A DNA stretch of 64,000 bases from Paenibacillus bovis (GCF_001421015.2 NZ_CP013023.1:1977501-2041500); one strand, 5' to 3'; positions 32,707-41,689 are shown, counted from the first letter of the stretch. Notes: generated by a model from the letters alone, not told the origin. A program made the numbers and translations.

Positions 32707-32988
32707 TTGGACAACATGCAAAATGTGCAAGGGATTATGGTCCATTTACCGGATCAGCTTTTGCAGGAGATGGATGGGATCGCAGCGTTGGAGAATTCCG
32801 ACCGCAACGAGTTAATCAGAAAAGCCATGAAAGGGTATCTTACCGAGCGCAAGAAGCGGCATGTCCGCGAAGCAATGCAACGTGGATACATGGAAATGGC
32901 CAAGATCAATCTGAGAATCGCTTGTGAAGCTTTTTATGCGGAGGAAGAGGCGGATATCACTCTGGACCGCTTAGTTAGCGGGGTGTAG
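32707..32988 (+). CDS. ndoAI: Antitoxin EndoAI (ribbon-helix-helix)
   Basis: A 93-residue antitoxin, identical in length to B. subtilis EndoAI. The N-terminal ribbon-helix-helix (MVHLPDQLLQEMDGIAALENSDR region) binds DNA. The C-terminal segment ends ITLDRLVSGV and binds and neutralises EndoA. The start is read as TTG, with GGGGGTG eight bases upstream. An ATG at 32650 would add 19 poorly conserved residues and has no ribosome site. The toxin gene begins three bases after its stop. Confidence 0.9.
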   Translation: MDNMQNVQGIMVHLPDQLLQEMDGIAALENSDRNELIRKAMKGYLTERKKRHVREAMQRGYMEMAKINLRIACEAFYAEEEADITLDRLVSGV

Positions 32989-32991
32989 ACA

Positions 32992-33342
32992 TTGATCGTA
33001 AAGCGCGGCGATGTATTTTTTGCAGATTTATCGCCCGTCGTCGGTTCCGAACAGGGTGGCGTAAGACCGGTTTTGGTAATCCAGAACGACATTGGTAATC
33101 GCTTCAGTCCGACGGTCATTGTGGCGGCAATTACGGCACAGATCCAGAAGGCCAAATTGCCGACGCACGTGGAAATTGACGCCAAATCCCACGGGTTTGA
33201 CAGGGATTCCGTCATTTTATTAGAGCAGATTCGTACCATTGACAAGCAGCGTTTAACTGACAAAATCACACATCTGGATGAGGAGACCATGCGTCGTGTG
33301 CATGACTCGCTCCAGATTAGCCTGGGCCTGGTAGATTTCTAG
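32992..33342 (+). CDS. ndoA: mRNA interferase toxin EndoA (MazF family)
   Basis: A 116-residue endoribonuclease, the exact length of B. subtilis EndoA. The catalytic Arg25 (GGVRP) and Thr48 (AAIT) are in place. The Bacillus enzyme cuts single-stranded RNA at UACAU. It starts with TTG three bases after the antitoxin stop, so translation is coupled, and GGGGTG lies eight bases upstream. Conservation of key residues suggests an active, regulated toxin. Confidence 0.95.
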   Translation: MIVKRGDVFFADLSPVVGSEQGGVRPVLVIQNDIGNRFSPTVIVAAITAQIQKAKLPTHVEIDAKSHGFDRDSVILLEQIRTIDKQRLTDKITHLDEETMRRVHDSLQISLGLVDF

Positions 33343-33361
33343 GCCTGTGGTGAGCAAGCGG

Positions 33362-33388
33362 ACCCGGTGAATGCACCGGGTTTTTTGC
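33362..33388 (+). terminator. Terminator of the alr-ndoAI-ndoA genes
   Basis: Perfect 8-bp stem ACCCGGTG / CACCGGGT with loop AATG, followed by six T. Confidence 0.85.
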
Positions 33389-33502
33389 ATGTTCAGGCCC
33401 ATTCATTTCGTGATACCGGGTGGAAATCAGACTTATTGTCTGAGATAATATATGTACGATGACAGGGTTCTTCCTGCGGGAAGAGCGGAAAGAGGGATAA
33501 GA

Positions 33503-35728
33503 TTGGCTGAACAAAAACCGATTACCGAAGAACAGGCGAAAGCCAGCGAGCAGCAGATCCGCGAACGGATCGTGAAACAAATTGCAGGAGAACTGCAAAT
33601 CTCGCTCAAACAAATTCGTACAACTATTGATCTATTGGCAGAAGGAAATACAATTCCTTTTATTGCACGTTACCGCAAAGAAATGACCGGAGAACTGGAT
33701 GAGAATCAGCTGCGTGATATTGAAGAACGTCACCAGTACCTGCGCAATCTGCAGGATCGCAAAGATGAAGTGCTGCGCATCATCAGCGAGCAGGACAAGC
33801 TGACGAGTGAACTGGCTGCATCTATCCAGAATGCATCCAAACTGCAGGAAGTAGAAGATTTGTATCGTCCGTATCGTCAAAAACGTAAAACGCGCGCAAG
33901 TGTAGCCAAGGAAAAAGGCCTTGAGCCGCTGGCAGAGTGGATCATGAGCCAGCCCAAGAAGCCAGAGGCACTGGTAGAGGCGGCTCGCTATATTGACGCG
34001 GAGAAAGGCGTAGAAGACGCTTCTCATGCACTACAGGGAGCTATGGATATCCTGGCAGAGAGTATCTCGGATGATGCTTCGATCCGCACATGGATCAGAC
34101 GCTATACGCTGGATCACGGTATGCTCGTAACCGAAGCCAAAAAAGCGGATGAAGAATCTGTATACGAAATGTACTACAGCTATCGCGAACTGGCCAAAAA
34201 AATGCCACCGCATCGCATTCTGGCGATTAACCGGGGCGAACGGGAAAATATCCTCAAAGTGCAGCTTGAAGTAGCACCGGAGCCGGTCTACCGTTATATG
34301 GACAAACAGATTATCAAGGGACCTTCTGCAGTGCAGTCTATTCTGGGAACGGTTATTGAAGATGCCTACAAGCGTCTGATTGCTCCTTCTATTGAACGTG
34401 AAGTACGCACAGAACTGACAGAAAAGGGCGACAACCAGGCGATCTCTATCTTTGCCGGTAATCTGCGCAATCTGCTGCTGCAGGCACCGATCAAGGAAAC
34501 TCGTGTGCTGGGTGTTGATCCGGCTTATCGTACAGGCTGCAAACTGGCCGCAGTAGACGAGACAGGCAAGCTGCTGGAAGTAGCGGTTACCTATCCGACG
34601 CCACCAGTCAACAAAAAGCGTGAAGCGGCCGAGACCATCCGCCGTATGATCGATGAGCATCAGATTGAACTGATTGTAATCGGTAATGGTACAGCTTCCC
34701 GGGAGACCGAGCAGTTTATTGCCGAACTGATTCAGGAGATGGAAGAACGCAAGCTGGCTTATCTGATTGTCAGCGAAGCCGGAGCAAGTGTATACTCCGC
34801 TTCCAAGCTGGCTCAGGAAGAATTCCCGGATCTGGACGTTGCACAGCGCAGCGCGGCTTCTATCGCCCGTCGTGTGCAGGACCCGCTGGCTGAACTTGTC
34901 AAAATCGATCCAAAAGCGATCGGTGTTGGTCAGTATCAGCATGATGTATCCCAGAAACATCTGGAAACCAGCCTTAAAGGCGTTGTAGAATCGGCCGTTA
35001 ACCATGTTGGTGTAGATGTGAATACGGCATCTCCATCCCTGCTGTCCTATGTAGCCGGCGTTAACGCGACGATTGCCAAAAATATCGTCAAATATCGTGA
35101 AGAAAACGGCCGCTTTATGAGCCGCAAGCAGCTGCAAAAAGTACCTCGTCTGGGTGCCAAAACATTGCAGCAGTGCGTAGGCTTCCTGCGAATCAAAGGT
35201 GGAGAAAATCCTCTGGATTACACCGGTATTCATCCGGAATCGTATGATGCAACAAAGAAACTGCTCAAATCCCTGAATATCAAGCCTGAGCAGCTCGGCA
35301 GTCCTGAAGCAGTAGCTGCACTGGCTAATGTAGATATCGAAGCAGCAGCAGAATCGCTGGAGCTCGGTGTACCGACACTGCGCGATATTCTGGATAGTCT
35401 GCAGCGTCCGGGACGTGATCCGCGTGATGAACTGCCACTGCCGATTTTCCGTACCGATGTACTCAAGATCGAAGATCTGACACCTGGTATGGAGCTGCAG
35501 GGAACGGTTCGTAACGTTATCGACTTTGGTGCTTTTGTAGATATCGGCATCAAGAATGACGGGCTCGTGCATATTTCCCAGCTGAGTGAGCAGTTTGTCA
35601 AACATCCGATGGATGTCGTATCGGTTGGTGACAATGTAACGGTCTGGGTAATGAATGTGGATGTCAAAAAGGGCAGAGTAGGTTTGACCATGCGTCCATC
35701 ATCTGCCAATCAGGCAAATGCCCAGTAA
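33503..35728 (+). CDS. tex: Tex-family RNA-binding transcriptional accessory protein
   Basis: A predicted 741-residue protein with the Tex domain order: N-terminal helical bundle, YqgF/RNase H-like domain (GVDPAYRTGCKLAAVDETGK, about residues 335-355), helix-hairpin-helix repeats (YVAGVNATIAKNIVKYRE, about 515-535) and a C-terminal S1 domain (GMELQGTVRNVIDFGAFVDIG, from about 660). Tex binds nucleic acid and affects transcription. The start is TTG at 33503, with AGAGGG six bases upstream. The ATG at 33452 lacks a ribosome site. The gene follows ndoA, as ydcI does in the B. subtilis region. Confidence 0.94.
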   Translation: MAEQKPITEEQAKASEQQIRERIVKQIAGELQISLKQIRTTIDLLAEGNTIPFIARYRKEMTGELDENQLRDIEERHQYLRNLQDRKDEVLRIISEQDKLTSELAASIQNASKLQEVEDLYRPYRQKRKTRASVAKEKGLEPLAEWIMSQPKKPEALVEAARYIDAEKGVEDASHALQGAMDILAESISDDASIRTWIRRYTLDHGMLVTEAKKADEESVYEMYYSYRELAKKMPPHRILAINRGERENILKVQLEVAPEPVYRYMDKQIIKGPSAVQSILGTVIEDAYKRLIAPSIEREVRTELTEKGDNQAISIFAGNLRNLLLQAPIKETRVLGVDPAYRTGCKLAAVDETGKLLEVAVTYPTPPVNKKREAAETIRRMIDEHQIELIVIGNGTASRETEQFIAELIQEMEERKLAYLIVSEAGASVYSASKLAQEEFPDLDVAQRSAASIARRVQDPLAELVKIDPKAIGVGQYQHDVSQKHLETSLKGVVESAVNHVGVDVNTASPSLLSYVAGVNATIAKNIVKYREENGRFMSRKQLQKVPRLGAKTLQQCVGFLRIKGGENPLDYTGIHPESYDATKKLLKSLNIKPEQLGSPEAVAALANVDIEAAAESLELGVPTLRDILDSLQRPGRDPRDELPLPIFRTDVLKIEDLTPGMELQGTVRNVIDFGAFVDIGIKNDGLVHISQLSEQFVKHPMDVVSVGDNVTVWVMNVDVKKGRVGLTMRPSSANQANAQ

Positions 35729-35878
35729 ACATCAAGCAGACAGATGACTATAGATCTGTAAAGATAAAGATGCCTCGTAAATATGCAGTCATTATAAGCG
35801 TAGTTGTAAGAGTAGCCATACTCTTATCAATACTGCTATGCAGATTGCATACGGATTCAAGAGGCATCCCTGACAAAG

Positions 35879-35913
35879 AGGCAGTATGCAACAACGCGCA
35901 TACTGCCTTTTTT
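35879..35913. terminator. tex terminator
   Basis: A perfect 11-bp stem AGGCAGTATGC / GCATACTGCCT with an 8-base loop and T-run. A larger weak hairpin (GATGCCTC near 35771 with GAGGCATC near 35866) lies just upstream. Confidence 0.88.
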
Positions 35914-35977
35914 AATAGCATTGTAGATTATATTCGTTCGTAACACCTATGAGCAGTCAAGCAGCAGACAAGCTTGT

Positions 35978-36343
35978 TTACAGCTGAGCTTCCTCATATT
36001 CTTCGTACCACTGCTCCAGTTGTGCCTGCAAAGCACGGATCTCGGTTAGCAGGGAAATTAGCGGATACTGGTCTTCCTGCAGGGCTGCAAAAGATTGTTC
36101 CAGGTCATTAATATACTTCAGACCATTCAGCAAGCTGGCTTCCGGATTGAGTAGTTCCAGATGATCGCATTCGGCTACTGCACGTGGCAGGGAAGGGACA
36201 TGATCAGCTGTAAGTTTGCTAATTTCTTTATGCAGTCGTAAATTCAGTGCGCTGAGCTGATAAGCATACTCGGCAGGCATCTCCACATATTGCAGCTGAT
36301 CCTGGTGCTGCAAAATCACATAGCGCATATCGGTGGTTGTCAT
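35978..36343 (-). CDS. Conserved hypothetical helical protein
   Basis: A predicted 121-residue protein starting MTTTDMRYVILQHQDQLQ. A helical C-terminal half ends in an acidic coiled-coil-like segment (EQWYEEYEEAQL). It has no signal peptide or membrane segment. GGGAG lies about ten bases before this ATG; the longer frame to 36469 has no support. It sits antisense between tex and sprT. No function is recognised. Confidence 0.6.
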   Translation of the reverse strand: MTTTDMRYVILQHQDQLQYVEMPAEYAYQLSALNLRLHKEISKLTADHVPSLPRAVAECDHLELLNPEASLLNGLKYINDLEQSFAALQEDQYPLISLLTEIRALQAQLEQWYEEYEEAQL

Positions 36344-36559
36344 TCCATATTCTCCCTTAAAATAAAGTGTCCGCAGCCTGGATACAGATCTTTTCGGCAT
36401 ACGGTATGTAAAATTGTAAAAATCAGAACAAGTACTTGAAGTGTATCGCATAACAAAGTTAAAATTCAAGAGAAGACTGCAGCATTATTCACCTGCTGCG
36501 ATCCGGAAGCATATCAACCATCAGCAGGAACCACAATATAAAGGAGTATATCGGGATTC

Positions 36560-37045
36560 ATGACGAACGACGAACTACAGGTCTGGGTGGAACAGTTGTC
36601 ACTGCAGCATTTTGAACGTCCTTTTTTGCATCAGGCTGTGTTTAATGCCCGATTGCGAACAACCGGAGGACGCTACTTTTTGAAAAGTCATCATATCGAG
36701 ATCAATCCGCACCAGCTCCAGGCTTTCGGCAGGGACGAAGTAGAGAAAATTATCAAACATGAGCTGTGTCATTACCATCTGCACATACAGGGACTCGGAT
36801 ACCAGCATCGTGATCCGGAATTCAAGTATTGGCTGCGTCGTGTAGGCGGAGGACGTTATTGCCAGATTCCACCTGAAATGATGGGTATTAAACGGAAGGA
36901 ATTATACCGTTATCGGTTGGTGTGCCGGGAATGTGCCACTCAATATTTGCGCAAAAGACGCATGAACCCCGATCGTTACCGCTGTGGCAAATGCGGAGGA
37001 AAATTGAATTTGGAAGTGCTTGACTTACCTCGAGAATCATGGTAA
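36560..37045 (+). CDS. sprT: SprT-like zinc metalloprotease-fold protein (YdcK)
   Basis: A 161-residue SprT-family protein with the zinc motif HELCHYHLH (His67, Glu68, His71 and possibly His75). A C-terminal zinc ribbon is formed by CREC and CGKC. Bacterial SprT/YdcK proteins are conserved but their substrates are unclear; eukaryotic SPRTN degrades DNA-protein crosslinks. AAGGAG lies about 13 bases before the ATG. Its position just before tRNA-Asn matches ydcK in B. subtilis. Confidence 0.92.
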   Translation: MTNDELQVWVEQLSLQHFERPFLHQAVFNARLRTTGGRYFLKSHHIEINPHQLQAFGRDEVEKIIKHELCHYHLHIQGLGYQHRDPEFKYWLRRVGGGRYCQIPPEMMGIKRKELYRYRLVCRECATQYLRKRRMNPDRYRCGKCGGKLNLEVLDLPRESW

Positions 37046-37069
37046 ATTAATTTTTGTATTCAATATTGT

Positions 37070-37145
37070 TCCCTGATAGCTCAGTTGGTAGAGCACTCGA
37101 CTGTTAATCGAGTTGTCACAGGTTCGAGTCCTGTTCGGGGAGCCA
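37070..37145 (+). tRNA. tRNA-Asn (GUU)
   Basis: 76 nt including encoded CCA. Acceptor TCCCTGA pairs with TCGGGGA; anticodon stem CTCGA/TCGAG with loop CTGTTAA; T-loop GGTTCGAGTCC is present. Confidence 0.97.
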
Positions 37146-37151
37146 TTTCTT

Positions 37152-37243
37152 GGAGAGATACCCAAGTGGCTATAAGGGGACCCTCTGCTAAGGGGTTAGA
37201 CTGCGTAAGCGGTGCGAGGGTTCGAATCCCTCTCTCTCCGCCA
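37152..37243 (+). tRNA. tRNA-Ser (GCU)
   Basis: 92 nt with the long variable arm of serine tRNAs and encoded CCA. Acceptor GGAGAGA / TCTCTCC; anticodon loop CTGCTAA. Six bases after tRNA-Asn, so co-transcribed. Confidence 0.97.
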
Positions 37244-37276
37244 TATGATTTCTAGTGTGGTATACATAATAGCTAT

Positions 37277-37311
37277 TAAAAGAGTCAGCATATGCTGGCT
37301 CTTTTTTTTAT
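37277..37311 (+). terminator. Terminator after tRNA-Asn/Ser
   Basis: AAAGAGTCAGCA / TGCTGGCTCTTT stem with a minimal loop followed by eight T. The rest of the 350-bp gap up to 37596 holds a short imperfect direct repeat (GATGCAATC-like units, 37363-37410) and another terminator, but no gene. Confidence 0.88.
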
Positions 37312-37495
37312 ACCTATTCAGCGGGAGAGGTTGTAGAGTGATCACCTATCCAACGGCAAAATGCAATCATCAATAACAGGATGCACTCAGCAGCAGCAGG
37401 ATGCAATCGGTCGTAAAGTTTGAAACACCACGGTGGAATCTTGCGATTGTTCCTTTTGGCTGTATATACAGATTTTCAAATAAAAGTGCAACACA

Positions 37496-37528
37496 AAAGA
37501 CTCTTTCTGCTGCGGAAAGAGTCTTTTT
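37496..37528. terminator. Bidirectional terminator
   Basis: AAAAGACTCTTTC / GAAAGAGTCTTTT stem with a 6-base loop, facing the end of the HAD/DeoR operon on the minus strand. Confidence 0.85.
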
Positions 37529-37596
37529 ATCAATCCATATTCAAGTACCCATACTTAGCTCTATCAAAGGCATAGCTCTACCCCAAAAATGAGCAT

Positions 37597-38469
37597 TTAC
37601 AGAGGGACATTCATCCCCAGAGCACGATAAATAGCATGAGCTACGCCATCTTCCTCATTCGTACGGGTAACCTCATCGGCTATCGCTTGAACTTCGGGTT
37701 CAGCATTGCCCATAGCTACACCTTTGCCAGCCATCGTGATCATAGAGACATCGTTAAAGTTATCGCCAATAGCCATGGTCTCTTCCATAGGAATACCGTA
37801 ATGCGCTGCCAGATACTTGAGTGCATTGCCTTTGGAAGCTTCTTTGTGTTCCAGCTCAAAATTATGACTGCCAGACACCACCATAGTCATATCATCACGT
37901 TCGGCAAAATGGAGTCGGCCTGCTTCCAGCTTGTCCGGATCAAGGGAAAGAGCCAGTATATTATAAAAATCGGCTGCTTCGGGAATATCGTGATAGGAGG
38001 ATACACGTACCATTTGTACTTTGGCACCGTGCGACTGCATAGCTTCCAGCATTTTGATCAGCGTCGGATCGGGATTGGTACTGAGCAGACGATCCACTTC
38101 TACCGCGAGACGCTGATGTCCATTGCTGATAGTGTAGATTCCTTTGCTGGTATGTGCCTGATAGTAGTACTCGCCATTCTCCAGCCATTCCAGTACTTCC
38201 ATTGCCTGCTGACGCTCCAGAGGAAGCGAGTAGAGGTGCCGGGACTGCTCATCATGGATAACAGAGCCATTGGAAGAGATGACTGGAGTGATCAGGCCAG
38301 TAGGCTGAAGAATCTCACGTACATTGTGATGAGCACGTCCGGTAGCAATGCTCACAATAATACCTTCCTGCTGGGCAGCGCGAATCGCCGCAGCATTAAC
38401 CTCATTTACATAACTATGTCCGCTTAACAGTGTGCCGTCCAGATCAATTGCAATTAACTTGATACTCAT
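37597..38469 (-). CDS. HAD-superfamily Cof-type phosphatase
   Basis: A 290-residue HAD-IIB enzyme. It has the nucleophile motif IAIDLDGTLL (Asp9, Asp11), SNGS as motif II and the C-terminal GDNFNDVSMI with metal-binding Asp residues. Cof-type enzymes dephosphorylate sugar phosphates or cofactors; the substrate here is unknown. Its ATG overlaps the stop of the DeoR gene (ATGA), and AAGGAG lies eight bases upstream. The pairing with a DeoR regulator suggests a sugar-phosphate substrate (inference). Confidence 0.9.
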   Translation of the reverse strand: MSIKLIAIDLDGTLLSGHSYVNEVNAAAIRAAQQEGIIVSIATGRAHHNVREILQPTGLITPVISSNGSVIHDEQSRHLYSLPLERQQAMEVLEWLENGEYYYQAHTSKGIYTISNGHQRLAVEVDRLLSTNPDPTLIKMLEAMQSHGAKVQMVRVSSYHDIPEAADFYNILALSLDPDKLEAGRLHFAERDDMTMVVSGSHNFELEHKEASKGNALKYLAAHYGIPMEETMAIGDNFNDVSMITMAGKGVAMGNAEPEVQAIADEVTRTNEEDGVAHAIYRALGMNVPL

Positions 38470-39251
38470 ATACTCAGCTCCTTCGGTTGGGGTTGACCGG
38501 CAATCCACAATTCAACTTCATGCTGCTGCAGCAATTCGGTCATCTCGGCATTGGGTGCCTGGTCTGTAATAATCAAATCAATTTCCGACAAGTCAGCAAA
38601 TTTATAAAATAATTCCCGTCCAAATTTGGAATGATCGGCCAGAATGACCACCATTTCGGCCTGCTGCATCATTTTGTGCTTGATTCTTCCTTCTTCTACA
38701 GTCAGAGAGGTTAATCCCTTGGCAGAAATACTGCCGATCCCGATAAAAGCACGTTCTGCAAAGTAGTGGGAAAGGGTCTCGATTGCTGCCGATCCATATA
38801 CATAGCGGTGCTGTGACTGCAGCTGCCCACCAAGCAGATGAATCGTCATATCTTCCTTATCCGACAAAATATCTGCCTGATTGATCGAATTGGTAATCAC
38901 TGTGCAGCGAGTAGCTTCAACAAATTCGGCACAGGCTTGTACAGTGGTGGAGGAATCCAGGATAATTCGTTCGCCATCGCGAATCAGAGTGGCAGCGAGC
39001 TGACCAATCTTTTTCTTTTCGGAGGAAACAGTATTGAGACGGTCCTTGTAGCTGGGAATAGTCAGTTTGGCGGTAGACAGCAGAGCGCCACCGCGTGTTC
39101 GTATAATGGAATTTTGCTCTTCCAGCCGAACTAGGTCTCTTCGAGCCGTATCACGTGATACGTTAAAAAGACTGCAGATTTCTTCAATATTGATGCGCTG
39201 ATGAGTTTCCAGGTATTTAAGAATATGAAGCATACGTTCTTCTTGATACAT
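38466..39251 (-). CDS. DeoR-family transcriptional regulator
   Basis: A 261-residue DeoR-type repressor. The N-terminal helix-turn-helix includes INIEEICSLFNVSRDTARRDLVRLEEQ. The DeoR sensor domain from about residue 75 includes the ligand-site block GERIILDSSTTVQACAE. Such regulators usually respond to a phosphorylated sugar. It is the first gene of a two-gene operon with the Cof-type phosphatase, translationally coupled. The operon sits between tRNA-Ser and tRNA-Glu, where B. subtilis has no genes. Confidence 0.92.
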   Translation of the reverse strand: MYQEERMLHILKYLETHQRINIEEICSLFNVSRDTARRDLVRLEEQNSIIRTRGGALLSTAKLTIPSYKDRLNTVSSEKKKIGQLAATLIRDGERIILDSSTTVQACAEFVEATRCTVITNSINQADILSDKEDMTIHLLGGQLQSQHRYVYGSAAIETLSHYFAERAFIGIGSISAKGLTSLTVEEGRIKHKMMQQAEMVVILADHSKFGRELFYKFADLSEIDLIITDQAPNAEMTELLQQHEVELWIAGQPQPKELSI

Positions 39252-39438
39252 CTGTAAAGTCTCCTTACTTGGAAATAGATAAAAGAGGAGAAGAATAAAA
39301 CAAACTATCGTGTGATCTAAGTATTCTGCTTTAATATAAGTTTATATAAGTGATTATAAGTATTAGTGATTTCATTTACAAGTAAAATACTTATAAAGAG
39401 AATGAAATATGCAATTTTAATTTATTTTAGAAAAATGC

Positions 39439-39467
39439 TTGCAATCTAACTTCAGAATTGGTATAAT
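39439..39467 (+). promoter_or_regulatory. Promoter of the tRNA-Glu-Lys-Leu operon
   Basis: TTGCAA and consensus TATAAT exactly 17 bp apart, 23 bp before tRNA-Glu. Confidence 0.85.
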
Positions 39468-39490
39468 CATTTTTGTTGTTAAGAAATTAC

Positions 39491-39562
39491 GGCCCGTTGG
39501 TCAAGGGGTTAAGACACCTCCCTTTCACGGAGGTAACAGGGGTTCGAATCCCCTACGGGTCA
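39491..39562 (+). tRNA. tRNA-Glu (UUC)
   Basis: 72 nt without encoded CCA. Acceptor GGCCCGT / ACGGGTC; anticodon stem CCTCC/GGAGG with loop CTTTCAC. Confidence 0.96.
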
Positions 39563-39578
39563 TCCTCTTTTATAGTAA

Positions 39579-39654
39579 GAGCCATTAGCTCAGTTGGTAG
39601 AGCACCTGACTTTTAATCAGGGTGTCGAAGGTTCGAGTCCTTCATGGCTCACCA
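39579..39654 (+). tRNA. tRNA-Lys (UUU)
   Basis: 76 nt with encoded CCA. Acceptor GAGCCAT / ATGGCTC; anticodon stem CCTGA/TCAGG with loop CTTTTAA. Confidence 0.97.
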
Positions 39655-39670
39655 TTTATATTTTGTCTGC

Positions 39671-39753
39671 GCGGTCGTGGTGGAATGGCAGACACGCTAT
39701 CTTGAGGGGGTAGTGGGTGTATACCCGTGGAGGTTCGAGTCCTCTCGACCGCA
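39671..39753 (+). tRNA. tRNA-Leu (GAG), copy 1
   Basis: 83 nt with a long variable arm and no encoded CCA. Acceptor GCGGTCG / CGACCGC; anticodon loop TTGAGGG. Identical over its whole length to the gene at 42726. Confidence 0.95.
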
Positions 39754-39766
39754 TATGTAATATAAT

Positions 39767-39808
39767 AAAGAGTCCCTGTTATGATAAGATAACAGGGACT
39801 CTTTATTT
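39767..39808. terminator. Terminator of the tRNA-Glu-Lys-Leu operon
   Basis: A perfect 16-bp stem (AAAGAGTCCCTGTTAT and complement) with a 6-base loop, 14 bp after tRNA-Leu. The remaining 230 bp up to the HTH gene at 40040 are AT-rich with no gene seen. Confidence 0.88.
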
Positions 39809-40039
39809 GTAATAAATTATAGATGAAATGAAGTCTGGATGAATATGGTTATTGAATTCAGAAGCAAACCATACTATATTATAATTCATAATTGTATTTA
39901 TTGTGCTAAAGCAAATCTGCTGTGAAATGATGCACTGAACGACGGAACATGAGTATGGGCAATACATAAAAGAACATCTGATGCTGCTAACCGTTATCCT
40001 GCTTTACACCGTATAGCTTATATGTATGTTGCGCGCCGA

Positions 40040-40243
40040 TCAGTGAGGATATTCGGGAATGTCCAGTAGCTCGGCGACTTGTTTGCGATAGCGTGCAGCT
40101 TTGCGTGTACCATTAATTAAATTGGATAAACGTGACGGTGGTATCCCATAACACTCACAAAACGTCTGTTGATCCATCTGCAATTCCGCCAGCCGCTGCT
40201 TGATTGCCCAGCCAAAAGAGGTAACGGGCTGCTTGCGGTTCAA
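40040..40243 (-). CDS. Small Cro/C1-type HTH protein
   Basis: A predicted 67-residue protein with a helix-turn-helix (MDQQTFCECYGIPPSRLSNL, about residues 23-42), little more than a DNA-binding domain, as in phage Cro or excisionase-like regulators. AAGGGGTG lies six bases before the TTG at 40243; a longer frame reaches an ATG at 40288 without a ribosome site. It diverges from another HTH gene across a spacer of about 200 bp, like a phage or ICE repressor switch. Confidence 0.65.
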   Translation of the reverse strand: MNRKQPVTSFGWAIKQRLAELQMDQQTFCECYGIPPSRLSNLINGTRKAARYRKQVAELLDIPEYPH

Positions 40244-40449
40244 CAATATCACCCCTTGCTTAAAAAAGTAATCTACCTTACCGTGCAACCGGTACGTAGA
40301 GGCTTCTGTCGCAAAGCCTATGATATAATGTTTCAGGAAAAGAAGTAAAAAAATGTCGCTAAAGTTAGTATATACTTAAATGCGTTTTTAATCAACAATT
40401 AATTACTTATATAAGTGTTGTTAGATGACAAGGTCGGGAGTGGAACTAT

Positions 40450-40818
40450 ATGCAGCCTCAATCTATTTATGAACGTATCGAATTACTGATCAAAAACAAG
40501 GGAATTACCAAAAAGTCATTCTGTGAACAACTCAAAATCAGTACAGGCAACTTTGGCGACTGGAAAAGAGGAAAATCGACACCGGGTACCCATAAGCTAA
40601 TCGAGATCGCAGCCTATTTTGATGTCAGTCTGGATTGGCTTCTGATTGGCAAGGAACGTCAAGCAGAGATGATCAAGGAACAGAACAGCCCTTATTTTTT
40701 TGAACTTATGGGGCAATTGAATTGCCAAGAAGATGTATTGAATGAAAATGAAAAAGAATTTATTAAGGAATATATTGAGTTTACAGCATACCGCAAATCG
40801 AGACAGCAGGAAGAATAG
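40450..40818 (+). CDS. XRE-family HTH regulator (ImmR/C1-like)
   Basis: A 122-residue protein. The N-terminal HTH (ITKKSFCEQLKISTGNFGDWKRGKSTPG, about residues 19-46) is followed by the FDVSLDWLLIGK linker typical of phage and ICE repressors, then a helical C-terminal part of about 50 residues. GGGAGTGG precedes the ATG by about seven bases. It diverges from the small HTH gene. No ImmA-type protease or integrase was found next to it. Confidence 0.8.
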   Translation: MQPQSIYERIELLIKNKGITKKSFCEQLKISTGNFGDWKRGKSTPGTHKLIEIAAYFDVSLDWLLIGKERQAEMIKEQNSPYFFELMGQLNCQEDVLNENEKEFIKEYIEFTAYRKSRQQEE

Positions 40819-40885
40819 GAAAAGCAAACGATTTGTACGAAGTGAATATTATATTTTGTGAATAGTATATGTGTGTATCCAAAAG

Positions 40886-40918
40886 AAAAGAGTCCGCAGC
40901 GATGCCGGACTCTTTTCG
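40886..40918. terminator. Bidirectional terminator
   Basis: AAAAGAGTCCG / CGGACTCTTTT stem with a 9-base loop, between the XRE gene and the converging ureF-like gene. Confidence 0.88.
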
Positions 40919-41041
40919 CTATATAGGTGGCTGTGAATAGATGCAAGAGAAGTAAGCGATTAGATTTGCAGATGATTTGCGTTTTGGTCGAAAGGGAACT
41001 GGAAGGTATAAGCGAAGAGTCCAAAAGGTAGGAGAGGTAGG

Positions 41042-41689
41042 CTAAAGTATACTGCTGGCAGAGTCTATAAGCGTGCCAGAACGCTGCTGACTGGATTGCT
41101 GGTGCCACTGCTGCTCCATTTGCACGGAAAGCCGATCTGTGAGCCTACCAGCTTCCTGGATACTTATCTGCAGTGGACCAGCAGCCCGGCTGATGCAGCA
41201 GGAGAGAAGTGTATACAAATAGCAGCTCACAGCCTGATCGCGATCTACGCCGAGATGGTAATTAATCCAGGCATGCAGTGTCGTCAGTGATAGGATAGCT
41301 TCGTATTCATCAATAGCTTTTTTCAGAGTCGTGAAGCTCATCCAGGGATACAAATTATGTGCCAACTTTAGTAAGCGCTTTCCAGTCTGGCGGGCTTCAG
41401 GTCTGGATTCGGCAGAGACGATCTGCTGGATAATCATTTTATCAATCAGTGCGAGCGTCCAGGCATCTTGTTCACTACTGGCCATATAGACACTGTAGAT
41501 AGCAGGAGCTTCCCACTGAAATAAATGGGGCTGCAAATGATCCAACAGGTAATGCTCCAGCTGTTCAGACGTGTTGATTTTTCCTTCCTTTACATATTCT
41601 TCTACATGATGTGCGTGAGTAAAACTGGCAGTAGGCAGTTTGGCATCCAGCAATTGCACATAAGCGAGCAGCTTTTGACTACTATTCAT
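41042..41689 (-). CDS. UreF-like urease accessory protein (orphan)
   Basis: A 215-residue helical protein with the UreF plan: LLAYVQLLDAKLPTASF at the N-terminus (family: LP-x-GGFSHS), ESRPEARQTGKRLLKLA in the middle (family: ESRxxxxxMGRxLL) and HAWINYHLGVDRDQAVSCYLY towards the end. UreF works with UreG, UreH/D and UreE to load nickel into urease. No other urease gene is in the window, and the usually conserved GGFSHS is TASFTHA here, so the protein may be diverged. GGAGG precedes the ATG by ten bases. Confidence 0.75.
   Translation of the reverse strand: MNSSQKLLAYVQLLDAKLPTASFTHAHHVEEYVKEGKINTSEQLEHYLLDHLQPHLFQWEAPAIYSVYMASSEQDAWTLALIDKMIIQQIVSAESRPEARQTGKRLLKLAHNLYPWMSFTTLKKAIDEYEAILSLTTLHAWINYHLGVDRDQAVSCYLYTLLSCCISRAAGPLQISIQEAGRLTDRLSVQMEQQWHQQSSQQRSGTLIDSASSIL

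Noticed and set aside
35729..36559. A cmpA gene expected between tex and sprT by synteny
   Set aside because: No short frame with the expected Trp/Tyr-rich CmpA-like sequence and a ribosome site was found on either strand.
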